From Sedimentisphaerales bacterium (GTDB lineage: Bacteria > Planctomycetota > Phycisphaerae > Sedimentisphaerales > Anaerobacaceae): a stretch of DNA of 46,915 nt. The notes below the pieces were generated by a model. It did no database searches and was not told where the DNA came from. It saw nothing but the letters and a program-made list of their open reading frames with translations. Positions within the stretch are counted from its first letter, which is position 1. Each line of letters starts with the position of its first letter. Positions 39,412-46,915 of the stretch are shown in pieces. The stretch lies in assembly GCA_016932835.1 (NCBI GenBank), contig JAFGCD010000150.1:1-46915 (forward strand), read 5' to 3'. The translations under genes and the position numbers were made by a program.

Positions 39412-41388
39412 TTATCTTGGAAAGCCGCCGGCCCGAATTGGACGCCCGGGCGACGGTAATCCTTGCATCGGCCCACGCGTCTCGTTCCAGCCTCGCAAAG
39501 GCTGCGTCGGCTCTCTTTGAGAATTGCGTATCTCAGATCGAGCAGCCTGCAAGTCCGCAGGCCAATACCTGTCACCAATCGACATACGCTGGATGTCTGT
39601 CCCGTCATAGCTGTACAGCATATCGAAGTATTGTTGAGAACGCATCGTATTGCCGCCGCCCCAGTCGTTAACCGCCACTACGTCAACTAGAACCGCACCG
39701 GTACTGTAATCGATCACTTCCGGACTCAAAGGCTCGGACGCAGTTGCAGAAGCAAGGTCCGGATCATCAAGAGGTCCGCCGCCGCTGACGACAGGCTTGC
39801 TCTCGACAATATCACCGATAACCTCGCCGCTCTTAACCTTGAAATCCTCGCTGTGCCAACTGCCGAGTACGTACTTCGAAACCTTGACTGTGACTTCCTT
39901 CGCAGCTTCCTGGATCCCTTCCGCAAAGAAATACAGCCGCCGCGCAATTTCTATCGGCGCAGAAGGAGTTGAAAAATCGCTCCATAGAATAACTTCATTG
40001 TTCTTCTGTGCGTCGGCCCCACCCAACTGATTTTTGCCCGCAACCGGATTGAAAATCCCTAACCGCATACGGTAACGGTAAGTCTTGCCCGGCATGACAC
40101 TGTCATCATGTGCCCAGAAAACCAGTTCCCCATGCTCGCTCAAGCCCGTCTCTGTATCTATGAAAAGCGCGTCCAGCTTCGCAAAAACATCATCCACTGT
40201 CGGCTTCTCGGCCTCTCGGCGAGCATCCTCCTCCTCCGAAGTATCCTCCTTGGTCTCGCCGCTTCGAGCTGAACGACTTCGACGACCCCCGTCGAGCTGC
40301 CCGGTCCTGCCCGAGGAAACTCGTCCCCGGCTGTCCCGACTACCTGCACGACCCGATAGCTGACTCGCATCGCTCCCGCGACGACCGCCCCCGCTTGTCG
40401 AAGACCGGCGACGACCGCTCTCGCTGTCGCCGCTACTTTCTTTTTCCTTTTCCTTCTCCTTCTCCTCCTCCCTGATACGCCGACGCTCCTCTTGAGCCTC
40501 GGCGGTACGAATCTTGACATACTCAGGGTAAAGCAGCGGCGGAAACCACTCTTCATTCGCCGACGCAATCCGGTAAGCCCCGGGCTGAAGCAAGTCACGC
40601 TGCACATCGGCCGCCCGGTACTGAAGTATCCGAACCGTAAGCCCGCCAGGAGGAAGACTCCCGGCATCTTCGATTATCGTAAACAACTCGCGACGAGGGT
40701 CTGTCCTGATTCTCGGAACATCCTCCCACGCGCTCCAGGAACCATCCCCACCGGCTTCCTGTCGTTGCAGACAAACAGCGGAGAAAACAGGAGAACCAAG
40801 CTCAGGATCACGCCACTCAGGCTTAACGGCAGGCCCTGAAAAGCTCGCCTCGAAACTCGCCCGCAGACTCGCAATGTCAAAATGACCCTCAACCGTAACA
40901 AGATCGATGTCGTTCGGTTCGCTCCCACGATCGTCATAAGGCCGATCCGTGGTCACCTCCTGAAAAGGAATGTACGCCACAGCCCTGATACAATTGACGG
41001 CGACATCACTGACCTGCCCTAAATCCTGAGGCAGCTTGTATTCCTTCGCAACCACCCCGCCGTCAGGATTGCTCTCCGGGATCGGAACCATAATCGTGGA
41101 ATCTATATCGCCTACCGAGGAATCTAACATGCTGAGGTAAGAACCGACTATAGGCTCATATGAATTGGGGGCCTTCGGAGATTCCGCAAGCACCAACTCC
41201 AGATCCCGGGCAAGATCATATACGTAATCGTCAATAGCGCCGGGACTCAAATCTTTACCGTCGAACGTGACCGTATTGGGGCTCAGTATAACGCGCGTTG
41301 TAAGAGGCCAAAGGCACAGCAAAACAACAACCGCCAGCACTATCTTCTCAACGTGATCTTCCAAAAAACCCAATATCTTATTCATCAC
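39412..41388 (-). CDS. Membrane-anchored pilus-platform-associated protein with SR-rich disordered segment
   Basis: 658 residues, no family recognised. A single N-terminal membrane helix (VEKIVLAVVVLLCLWPLTTR) places the rest in the periplasm. Residues 60-295 and 395-640 are two mostly beta segments with matching phrases such as VRILQYRAAD and YRYRMRLGIFNP. Between them lies a roughly 95-residue low-complexity stretch (about 298-393), first REEEKEKEKEKE and then Arg/Ser/Gly-rich (GRRRSSTSGGGRRGSDASQL). Third gene of the PilM operon, 41 nt after the preceding gene. The position suggests a PilP/PilO-like role in linking the inner-membrane platform to a secretin; this is inference only. Confidence 0.75.
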   Translation of the reverse strand: MMNKILGFLEDHVEKIVLAVVVLLCLWPLTTRVILSPNTVTFDGKDLSPGAIDDYVYDLARDLELVLAESPKAPNSYEPIVGSYLSMLDSSVGDIDSTIMVPIPESNPDGGVVAKEYKLPQDLGQVSDVAVNCIRAVAYIPFQEVTTDRPYDDRGSEPNDIDLVTVEGHFDIASLRASFEASFSGPAVKPEWRDPELGSPVFSAVCLQRQEAGGDGSWSAWEDVPRIRTDPRRELFTIIEDAGSLPPGGLTVRILQYRAADVQRDLLQPGAYRIASANEEWFPPLLYPEYVKIRTAEAQEERRRIREEEKEKEKEKESSGDSESGRRRSSTSGGGRRGSDASQLSGRAGSRDSRGRVSSGRTGQLDGGRRSRSARSGETKEDTSEEEDARREAEKPTVDDVFAKLDALFIDTETGLSEHGELVFWAHDDSVMPGKTYRYRMRLGIFNPVAGKNQLGGADAQKNNEVILWSDFSTPSAPIEIARRLYFFAEGIQEAAKEVTVKVSKYVLGSWHSEDFKVKSGEVIGDIVESKPVVSGGGPLDDPDLASATASEPLSPEVIDYSTGAVLVDVVAVNDWGGGNTMRSQQYFDMLYSYDGTDIQRMSIGDRYWPADLQAARSEIRNSQREPTQPLRGWNETRGPMQGLPSPGRPIRAGGFPR

Positions 41389-41429
41389 TGATTCCCAATA
41401 CCTGTCCGAAAATCAAAAGCTCAATGACA

Positions 41430-42755
41430 TTATCGCCCGCGAACGTCGCCCGTTGCATCCTCACCCTTGACTTCTTTCGGTTTGATTGCGTCGTAAGCCT
41501 TGCTGTTGAAAATATATTCACAAACCAACTCCAATTGCACAACTGAATCCTGCCCGTAACGATACAGAGCGTGGGTAGGACTCTTCAAATCAACAGGGTT
41601 GAACCGGCTCTCCAATACCGTTATCTGATTGTGCCGGAACGACTTCGCCTGGGGATACTCACCGAAAAAACCATGGAATAAGTGCGCTTTGCCGCTGCAC
41701 AACTCTTCTATGAACGGCAAAACAGACTGGGCGCTGACTATAACCCACACATTGAAATGCACAACGTCGATAGCATCATCACTGATACGACCCGTGGAAT
41801 TCGCCTTGTCTTGCCCAGGATCTGCCAACGTAACGTAGCTTGCCCTCGTATCCGTTGGGTTCTTGGACGTTTTCCCGGGCAATAGGGATTCACTCGCGCG
41901 GTGATTCTTGAAATCAACCGCCATCACACGCTTAACAGGCGATGTCAGAACGTTATCAGAACCGGATACCATGCTCCCGACCGTCGAAAGAACGTCTTCG
42001 ATTATCCAGAATCCCAATTGATGAAACCAGCAATCCTGAATCGCATCTGATCGCTTGACGTCATATTTGTACTCCGCCCAGAATTCGTAGCCGGCCAATA
42101 CGCTCGGATTTATATAAACCTTCGTCGATTGAGCCCGGCTCAAACAAATCTCGTCAACTATTTCCGACTCAATGCCGCCGCCGGAAGACTTTTGACCTTC
42201 GTCCAGAAAAGCATTGTTAATACCCGTAATCCCGACAGGTCTAACACCCTTGCCCCTGCCCGGAGAGCCTCCCGTCGCATTTATCATGCCCTGGTTCAAC
42301 TCCGCAACCGTCGGGCAATCATTCGCGCCTATACGCGACAGAAGATTGTCGATACCTGCCCGATACTCCTCACCGAATTGCCTGAATATCAAAAGCGATG
42401 TGTCGTTTGGCTCGGGAAATATCCCGTAGCTCAGTAAATCACGCTGGGTGCTCTCAAGCGAAAGAGTGACTATCTCGTTGGCATCCTTGCGATACGCCGC
42501 CTCAAGCTTTGCGGCTTCCTTCCACTGGTCCTTCGGAACAGCCCCCTTGGCCTCCCGCTTCAAAGCCGTGCCAGTCCGAACGCTCGTCTGGGTGACCGCC
42601 TTCTTGAGATTGTCGCTAAGCAGCTTCGCAGGAACAAAAAGGCCAATCGCAATAAGAGTTATTACTATCGAAGCTGCCAGCCAGAGGTTGTTCTTCAGTA
42701 TGCTCAGCTTCCCGAGAATATCCTTGATGTTGATACCTGAAAAATCAACTTTCAT
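41430..42755 (-). CDS. PilO-like membrane protein of the type IV pilus platform
   Basis: 441 residues. A short cytoplasmic start (MKVDFSGINIKDILGKLSIL) is followed by one transmembrane helix (LWLAASIVITLIAIGLFVPA), a coiled-coil-like stretch (about 45-110: SDNLKKAVTQTSVRTGTALK, KEAAKLEAAYRKDANEIVTL) and a periplasmic alpha/beta domain. The architecture is that of PilO or of PVC-type pilus-associated proteins (Akkermansia Amuc_1100-like), but about 200 residues longer than PilO. It contains ferredoxin-like pieces (DVVHFNVWVIVSAQSVLPFI then ITVLESRFNPVDLKSP) as in PilO dimer domains. Second gene of the operon, 46 nt after pilM. Confidence 0.7.
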   Translation of the reverse strand: MKVDFSGINIKDILGKLSILKNNLWLAASIVITLIAIGLFVPAKLLSDNLKKAVTQTSVRTGTALKREAKGAVPKDQWKEAAKLEAAYRKDANEIVTLSLESTQRDLLSYGIFPEPNDTSLLIFRQFGEEYRAGIDNLLSRIGANDCPTVAELNQGMINATGGSPGRGKGVRPVGITGINNAFLDEGQKSSGGGIESEIVDEICLSRAQSTKVYINPSVLAGYEFWAEYKYDVKRSDAIQDCWFHQLGFWIIEDVLSTVGSMVSGSDNVLTSPVKRVMAVDFKNHRASESLLPGKTSKNPTDTRASYVTLADPGQDKANSTGRISDDAIDVVHFNVWVIVSAQSVLPFIEELCSGKAHLFHGFFGEYPQAKSFRHNQITVLESRFNPVDLKSPTHALYRYGQDSVVQLELVCEYIFNSKAYDAIKPKEVKGEDATGDVRGR

Positions 42756-42801
42756 CTTCTACTCACTCTATATACTAAAAACGTTCCACTCCCCGGAATA
42801 C

Positions 42802-44991
42802 CTAACCTTCGCTGCCCTCCTCGGGCAGTGTCGGAAGAACCGGGGCGTCTCGCCACAAAAACTTCATGTTAAGAACAAACCAGTGATCATTGACTTCGTA
42901 AACCGCCCTGCCGCGATCCAGCACGGTATTGCCGTTCGCATCAACCTTGGGAGCCTTGCTGATTAACTCCTTTGTCAGCGGATCGATAAGAATTGGTTGC
43001 TCTGTCTTGCTTGTATACCGTGCTCCAGGCCCCGCCGCACTGCGCCTGACACTTGCCTCCCCGATCCCGTCAGGCATCTGCATCGCATCTGTTCCGCCGG
43101 CCACCACTTCGCCAACCGAAAAATTGAAATGCTTTAAGTTCGCCTTCTCAAAAAGACTGAAAGGACTGTTGGAATCGGAAAGCTCCATCAAACGAGTGAC
43201 GAAACCCTTCGCGCCGGGAGGATCTATCAGGGACTCTATGCTCTCGTAAGGGCTGTAACCCGCAATAGTCACTACAAAACCCGACTTCTCCTTCTCGGCC
43301 ACCTCGTCAACTAATCCCTTAAGTCGAGATTCATACCGCATTACGATCCGGCTCTTCCGTTTCGGAGAATCTGTGAAGTCCTCATAGTTCGCCCCCCTGT
43401 TCGCCGCCGAAACGGTCGGCTTATCTCGCGATATCCCCGCCTCGCTGAACGGAGCCGTCGGAAGGCTCCGGGCAAACTCTATCGACATGCCCGTTATGAA
43501 TAGCTGCATCCGCTGCTTGCGGGGAATCTTCATCACCGATTCAACGTCCCCCTGTGCAAAAGCCCTGTATAAACCAGCCTGAAGCGGATTGTTCTCGGCA
43601 TTCGGCAACGCGGAAAATATCGTCTCGTAAAGCGAAGGAATAATGTCACGGTATGCGAAAGGAGCGAACTCCTTCGCAATGACAGCCTTGCATTCTTCGA
43701 TCTTGGCATCCTCTTGAAATAGATTCTGCTTGGCGCGCTTAGAATCATTCAGAATCTTCTGCGTCTGCACGCGAATAGAATTCTTCTTCGTATGACTCAT
43801 CCTGTCGAACAGCGTCCGCCCCAGCGACATAACCGAAACAGCCAGCAGAATGCACGCGGCGCCGAGAAACCACCGGCTCTTGTTCGCCCACGCCATCGAA
43901 CGAACCATGCTCCGGGGAAGCAGATTGCTCTCGATCCCCGCCATGCCGAGACCCTGCAAACCCAGACCGTAAACAACACCAAAATCGCAAACGTTCTCCC
44001 CGAACTTCGCCGCGGGAACACCCGGAGCTGCCGTCAAACGTTTGAATGAATCGGGCCGCTCGACAGGCATCTGAAGAGTCTGCTGAAGGTACTTCAGCAG
44101 ACCGCGAAGCTTCGTCCCGCCGCCCATCCCCACAACCTTGGATATCTTCGTGCTCGGATTCGAACTCTTGTAGAAACCGATAGAACGCTGAACCTCGGAC
44201 GCCAGCTCCGTGAAAACCGGACGCATCGCCTGAAATATCTGGCGGGCATACTTGCTCACCGGAGCCGTGCGTTTGAGCTTCTCGGCCTTCTCGAAGCTAA
44301 GCTTGAAAGTATCCGCTATGGCCTTGGTGAAACTGTTGCCGCCAAGAAGAATACAACGCTGCCAAACGCTCGATTTAGTACATACAACCAAATCGGTTAT
44401 CTCGGCGCCGACGTTAAGAACCACCGTAGCGCGAACGTCGGAATTAACCAGATCCGGCCGGTCGTAAAGCAGGTAGTTGTACAAAGCCATAGGCGCCATC
44501 TGAACGTAGCTTACCTGAATGTCTTCACGGCTTAAAACGTCTATCGCCGAATTCACAATCTCGTTCTTGATCGCAAAAATCCCGACCTTCAACTCCGAGC
44601 TGTCCTCCTCATTCATTCGCTGCCAGTCCCACTGGACTTCGTTGATGTCGAAGGGAATCTGCTGAACAGCTTCGAACTGAACGATCTCCGGAACGCGCTT
44701 CGGCTCCACCGGCGGAAGATTCACAAAACGAGCAAAGCTGTTCTGGCTTGGAACGGATATGACAACCTCATCCATGCTCAAATCGTGCTTGTTGACAAAC
44801 TGCCGAAGACTGAATGCGACAAGCTCTTCCTTCTCGGCCTCGCTCACCCCGCCGCCGGACAGAATCTTGCCGTGACGAATATTGTCAAAATCGACAACTT
44901 CGAGCACGCCGCGCTCGGTACTCAGACGCAACGCCTTCAGAGAACTGTTGCCTATATCGACAGCCCAAATGCTTTCGTTGGCCGCAGCCAT
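42802..44991 (-). CDS. pilM: PilM-PilN fusion, type IV pilus inner-membrane platform
   Basis: 729 residues, twice the usual PilM length. Residues 1-348 are an actin-like PilM: WAVDIGNSSLKALRLS, EVVISVPSQNSFARFVNLPP, VLNVGAEITDLVVCTKSS, IGFYKSSNP and VVGMGGGTKLRGLLKYL. At 353-360 is IESNLLPR, which matches the N-terminal PilN motif NLLP that binds PilM in two-protein systems. A transmembrane helix follows (about 373-392: WFLGAACILLAVSVMSLGRT) and then a periplasmic coiled-coil and globular PilN-like region with an inserted segment. PilM and PilN are therefore fused with the binding peptide kept between them. It drives assembly of a type IV pilus or type II secretion-like machine. First gene of a three-gene operon. 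Confidence 0.9.
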   Translation of the reverse strand: MAAANESIWAVDIGNSSLKALRLSTERGVLEVVDFDNIRHGKILSGGGVSEAEKEELVAFSLRQFVNKHDLSMDEVVISVPSQNSFARFVNLPPVEPKRVPEIVQFEAVQQIPFDINEVQWDWQRMNEEDSSELKVGIFAIKNEIVNSAIDVLSREDIQVSYVQMAPMALYNYLLYDRPDLVNSDVRATVVLNVGAEITDLVVCTKSSVWQRCILLGGNSFTKAIADTFKLSFEKAEKLKRTAPVSKYARQIFQAMRPVFTELASEVQRSIGFYKSSNPSTKISKVVGMGGGTKLRGLLKYLQQTLQMPVERPDSFKRLTAAPGVPAAKFGENVCDFGVVYGLGLQGLGMAGIESNLLPRSMVRSMAWANKSRWFLGAACILLAVSVMSLGRTLFDRMSHTKKNSIRVQTQKILNDSKRAKQNLFQEDAKIEECKAVIAKEFAPFAYRDIIPSLYETIFSALPNAENNPLQAGLYRAFAQGDVESVMKIPRKQRMQLFITGMSIEFARSLPTAPFSEAGISRDKPTVSAANRGANYEDFTDSPKRKSRIVMRYESRLKGLVDEVAEKEKSGFVVTIAGYSPYESIESLIDPPGAKGFVTRLMELSDSNSPFSLFEKANLKHFNFSVGEVVAGGTDAMQMPDGIGEASVRRSAAGPGARYTSKTEQPILIDPLTKELISKAPKVDANGNTVLDRGRAVYEVNDHWFVLNMKFLWRDAPVLPTLPEEGSEG

Positions 44992-45033
44992 TACAAACCT
45001 CCCATTTATGGTCCAAAGGACGGGCGATTAGCC

Positions 45034-45062
45034 TTGTCAAGGCACTTTTACGAATATAGATT
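45034..45062 (+). promoter_or_regulatory. Probable promoter of mtaB
   Basis: TTGTCA, 17-nt spacer, TAGATT on +. The predicted start is only a few nt before the ATG at 45073, and no ribosome site is visible, so the message may be nearly leaderless. Confidence 0.45.
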
Positions 45063-45068
45063 ATAGCA
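45060..45068 (-). promoter_or_regulatory. Extended -10 promoter candidate for pilM
   Basis: On the - strand TGCTATAAT, an extended -10 with perfect hexamer, about 70 nt before the pilM ATG; the -35 region is weak and lies inside the start of mtaB, giving overlapping divergent promoters. Confidence 0.45.
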
Positions 45069-45072
45069 CATC

Positions 45073-46662
45073 ATGAGGACTTTTTCCATAACTACACTTG
45101 GCTGCAAGGTTAATCAATACGACAGCCAGCAGATTCGAGAACTGCTCGAGCAACTCGGACTGCGCCGCGCCGAACCGACCGAAAAACCGGATATGGTAGT
45201 CGTCAACACCTGCTGCGTTACAAGTACTGCATCTTCAAAGAGCCGCCGGCACATACGAAAGGCCAAAAAGCTGAACTCACATGCCGTAATAGTCGTTTGC
45301 GGCTGTCTTACTACTATACAAATCGGCGAATTGGCCGAGATAGCTGAACATGTTCATCTGGCAAAAAACCAGCAAGAACTCGCCTTGAGACTGCGCCGGA
45401 TAGTCGGCGGTGAGATCGCCACCTCCAAATCGGGACAGCGTCAAACCTGCCCATATTCGATTATTAGACCAGATACGCCCCATCAAAGCAAGTCAAAAAG
45501 CAAGTTATCAGACCATCTAAGCGGATCTTCGGTCGTCGGGCCGTCAACTAATCCCTCGCAGCAGCATTTTCACTCGTCATCCGGCGAGGCGCCGTCTCCC
45601 CTGCCCATTCTTACCTCATTCGCAGGCCATACGAGGGCCTTTCTGAAGGTCCAGGACGGCTGCGACGGGTTCTGCAGCTATTGTATTGTACCGAAAACTC
45701 GGCCTTTTGTTCGCAGCAAGCCGGCGGATGTTGTCCTGGCCGAGGCCGGCAGGCTGGTTGCCGCGGGCCATAAGGAGATCGTCGTTACGGGCGTGTTTCT
45801 CGGCGCTTATGGGCAGCAGAGCGTTCGCAGGGGTAACTGGCCCGCCGGGGAAAACGACGCACTGGCCGAGCTGCTCGATGAACTGGCTCGGATTCCGGGG
45901 CTTATGCGGATAAGATTGAGTTCGCTGGAGCCTGGGGACGTTACGCCAAGGCTTCTGGATACGTTCTGTGAGCATCGTAAAATCATGCCGCACCTGCACT
46001 TGGCCCTGCAATCGGGCTCCGATGCGATCCTGAAGAAGATGAACAGGCAGTATGATTCCGGGCAGTTCCGAGAGGTGGTCGAGCAAGTCAAGAAAAGGCT
46101 GAATCGGCCTGCGATTACTACTGATATTATTGTCGGTTTTCCGGGTGAGACGGATGCGGATTTCGAGCAGACGGCGGCGCTGGCGAAGGAGGCGGGATTC
46201 TCGAAGATGCATATTTTCCCGTTTTCGGTTAGGCGCGGGACCGCGGCGGCGAAGATGGGCGGGAAGGTCGGCCCGGCGGTGATAAAGGAGCGGGCGCAGA
46301 TAATGCGAGATTTGAACGCAGAATTAGGCCTGGCGTTCAGGCAGCAGTTTGTCGGTGAAACGGTAAATGTCCTTGTCGAAACCGTTAAAAAGGGGGCTGA
46401 AAAGGGGGTTGAGAATGCTTTTGAGGGCGGATTCTACTGCGACGGTGAAGTCGATGAGGGCGGCGTGGGGGCGGAAATGGGCGTTTTCGCGGGCGTCAGG
46501 GGAATTATAGAAGTGCAGCCGGGCGGCGAAACGGGGGGGCAGGAGAGCGGTTGTGGTGCGGCGACCATAGCTGGGGGCAGGTGCGAGCGGTATTTTATGG
46601 TGTATTTCGAGAGTGAAAAAGAGATACGCAAGAACGAACTGGTCAAAATAAGACTCGTCTAA
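45073..46662 (+). CDS. mtaB: tRNA t6A37 methylthiotransferase MtaB
   Basis: 529 residues; the radical-SAM enzyme that converts t6A37 to ms2t6A37 in tRNAs. N-terminal UPF0004 domain with its Cys motifs TLGCKVNQYDS (C11), VNTCCVTS (C47/C48) and VVCGCLT (C76/C78) for the auxiliary Fe-S cluster. Radical-SAM motif GCDGFCSYC (about 196-204). Also LHLALQSGSDAILKKMNR and ITTDIIVGFPGETDADF. A TRAM-like domain ends the protein. Between the two clusters it carries about 60 extra low-complexity residues (about 125-185, Ser/Pro/His/Lys-rich). GC skew and codon third positions change inside the gene near 45.65 kb. Divergent from pilM. Confidence 0.93.
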   Translation: MRTFSITTLGCKVNQYDSQQIRELLEQLGLRRAEPTEKPDMVVVNTCCVTSTASSKSRRHIRKAKKLNSHAVIVVCGCLTTIQIGELAEIAEHVHLAKNQQELALRLRRIVGGEIATSKSGQRQTCPYSIIRPDTPHQSKSKSKLSDHLSGSSVVGPSTNPSQQHFHSSSGEAPSPLPILTSFAGHTRAFLKVQDGCDGFCSYCIVPKTRPFVRSKPADVVLAEAGRLVAAGHKEIVVTGVFLGAYGQQSVRRGNWPAGENDALAELLDELARIPGLMRIRLSSLEPGDVTPRLLDTFCEHRKIMPHLHLALQSGSDAILKKMNRQYDSGQFREVVEQVKKRLNRPAITTDIIVGFPGETDADFEQTAALAKEAGFSKMHIFPFSVRRGTAAAKMGGKVGPAVIKERAQIMRDLNAELGLAFRQQFVGETVNVLVETVKKGAEKGVENAFEGGFYCDGEVDEGGVGAEMGVFAGVRGIIEVQPGGETGGQESGCGAATIAGGRCERYFMVYFESEKEIRKNELVKIRLV

Positions 46663-46694
46663 ACGTGCGCGAAACGGCGGCTATATATTAGGCT

Positions 46695-46835
46695 ATGTCT
46701 GAAAAATCGAGCGGGGGATTCGATGCAGCGAGAGTTAAAATCCGAGTGAAAAAAATTCTTCCGGAAAGAGAAAAAAAGCCGGCGAATACCTGCGGAACAG
46801 GAGAGATTTCAAGAGATTCGGATGCGTATTTTTGA
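46695..46835 (+). CDS. Possible 46-residue small ORF, unknown
   Basis: ATG with TTAGG just upstream, in-frame stop at 46833. The product is basic (KIRVKKILPEREKKP). No family recognised, and the size and G-rich low-complexity surroundings make it doubtful. Listed because it is the only open frame of note after mtaB; the rest up to the window end shows runs of G (GGGGGTGGGGGG-like) and no gene. Confidence 0.2.
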   Translation: MSEKSSGGFDAARVKIRVKKILPEREKKPANTCGTGEISRDSDAYF

Positions 46836-46915
46836 GCGAAAAATGGGGGTGGGGGGTGAGAATCGGGAGATTTTTCATGCCTGTTTCAGCAGGAAACCTC
46901 GATATTGGGCTGAAA

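Noticed and set aside
39148-39671. Short open frames on both strands between the GlmU-like gene and the pilus genes
   Set aside because: No ribosome sites or plausible protein composition, and they overlap a near-consensus promoter or a longer real gene.

Overview
The window looks like chromosomal DNA of a planctomycete, most likely an anaerobic Phycisphaerae/Sedimentisphaerales-type bacterium. This is inferred from gene content: a Tat-exported Gfo/Idh/MocA oxidoreductase, a DUF4056-type lipoprotein, an archaeal-length adenosylhomocysteinase, a probable Re-type citrate synthase, an alternate-type GlmU, a Na+/sugar symporter, and a type IV pilus platform with fused PilM and PilN. Genome type and taxonomy were not tested by any search. 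The + strand is C-rich over G for almost the whole window, and about two thirds of the genes lie on the - strand, as expected if - is the leading strand.

Layout. 0-3.6 kb: tRNA-Asn, then an overlapping Ser/Thr kinase and PPP-like metallophosphoesterase, then a family-2 glycosyltransferase. 3.6-12.7 kb (all -): MocA oxidoreductase, HEAT-repeat protein, a REC-like protein with a diguanylate cyclase, a membrane/TPR-like protein with adenosylhomocysteinase, and a YbjQ-YbjQ-PrsW operon. 12.9-13.9 kb (+): a secreted Asp-box propeller. 14.1-20.0 kb (-): an envelope operon (DUF481, FadL-like, DUF4056 lipoprotein, secreted TIM-barrel hydrolase) and a diheme cytochrome c peroxidase. 20.2-23.5 kb (+): FAH-family hydrolase and DnaG primase. 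24.0-25.6 kb (-): sodium:solute symporter. 25.9-31.0 kb (+): a complete MacA/MacB/TolC-type tripartite efflux operon behind a strong promoter and a structured leader. 31.3-35.6 kb (-): a small secreted protein and a single-chain type ISP-like restriction-modification enzyme. 36.0-39.1 kb (-): sugar nucleotidyltransferase, acyl carrier protein and Re-citrate-synthase-like enzyme. 39.4-45.0 kb (-): type IV pilus inner-membrane platform. 45.1-46.7 kb (+): MtaB tRNA methylthiotransferase.

The intergenic stretches between 21 and 32 kb, with one site at 14 kb, are filled with a mosaic of dispersed elements. They include roughly 40-nt hairpin repeats of two kinds (ATTGC/GCAAT and ATTCC/GGAAT closing stems), pyrimidine-rich heptanucleotide arrays and short TGTGC/GCACA hairpins. 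The closing stem changes with compensation between copies, so secondary structure appears to be what is conserved. A second signal is a switch of GC skew inside mtaB at about 45.65 kb, from C-rich to G-rich on the + strand. That is the polarity expected at a replication origin, although a recombination boundary is an alternative.

The window holds no rRNA, CRISPR array, transposase or integrase that I could find. The strongest functional leads are the kinase/phosphatase pair with altered phosphatase metal motifs, the PilM-PilN fusion with its two large novel partners, and the helicase-less type ISP-like enzyme.
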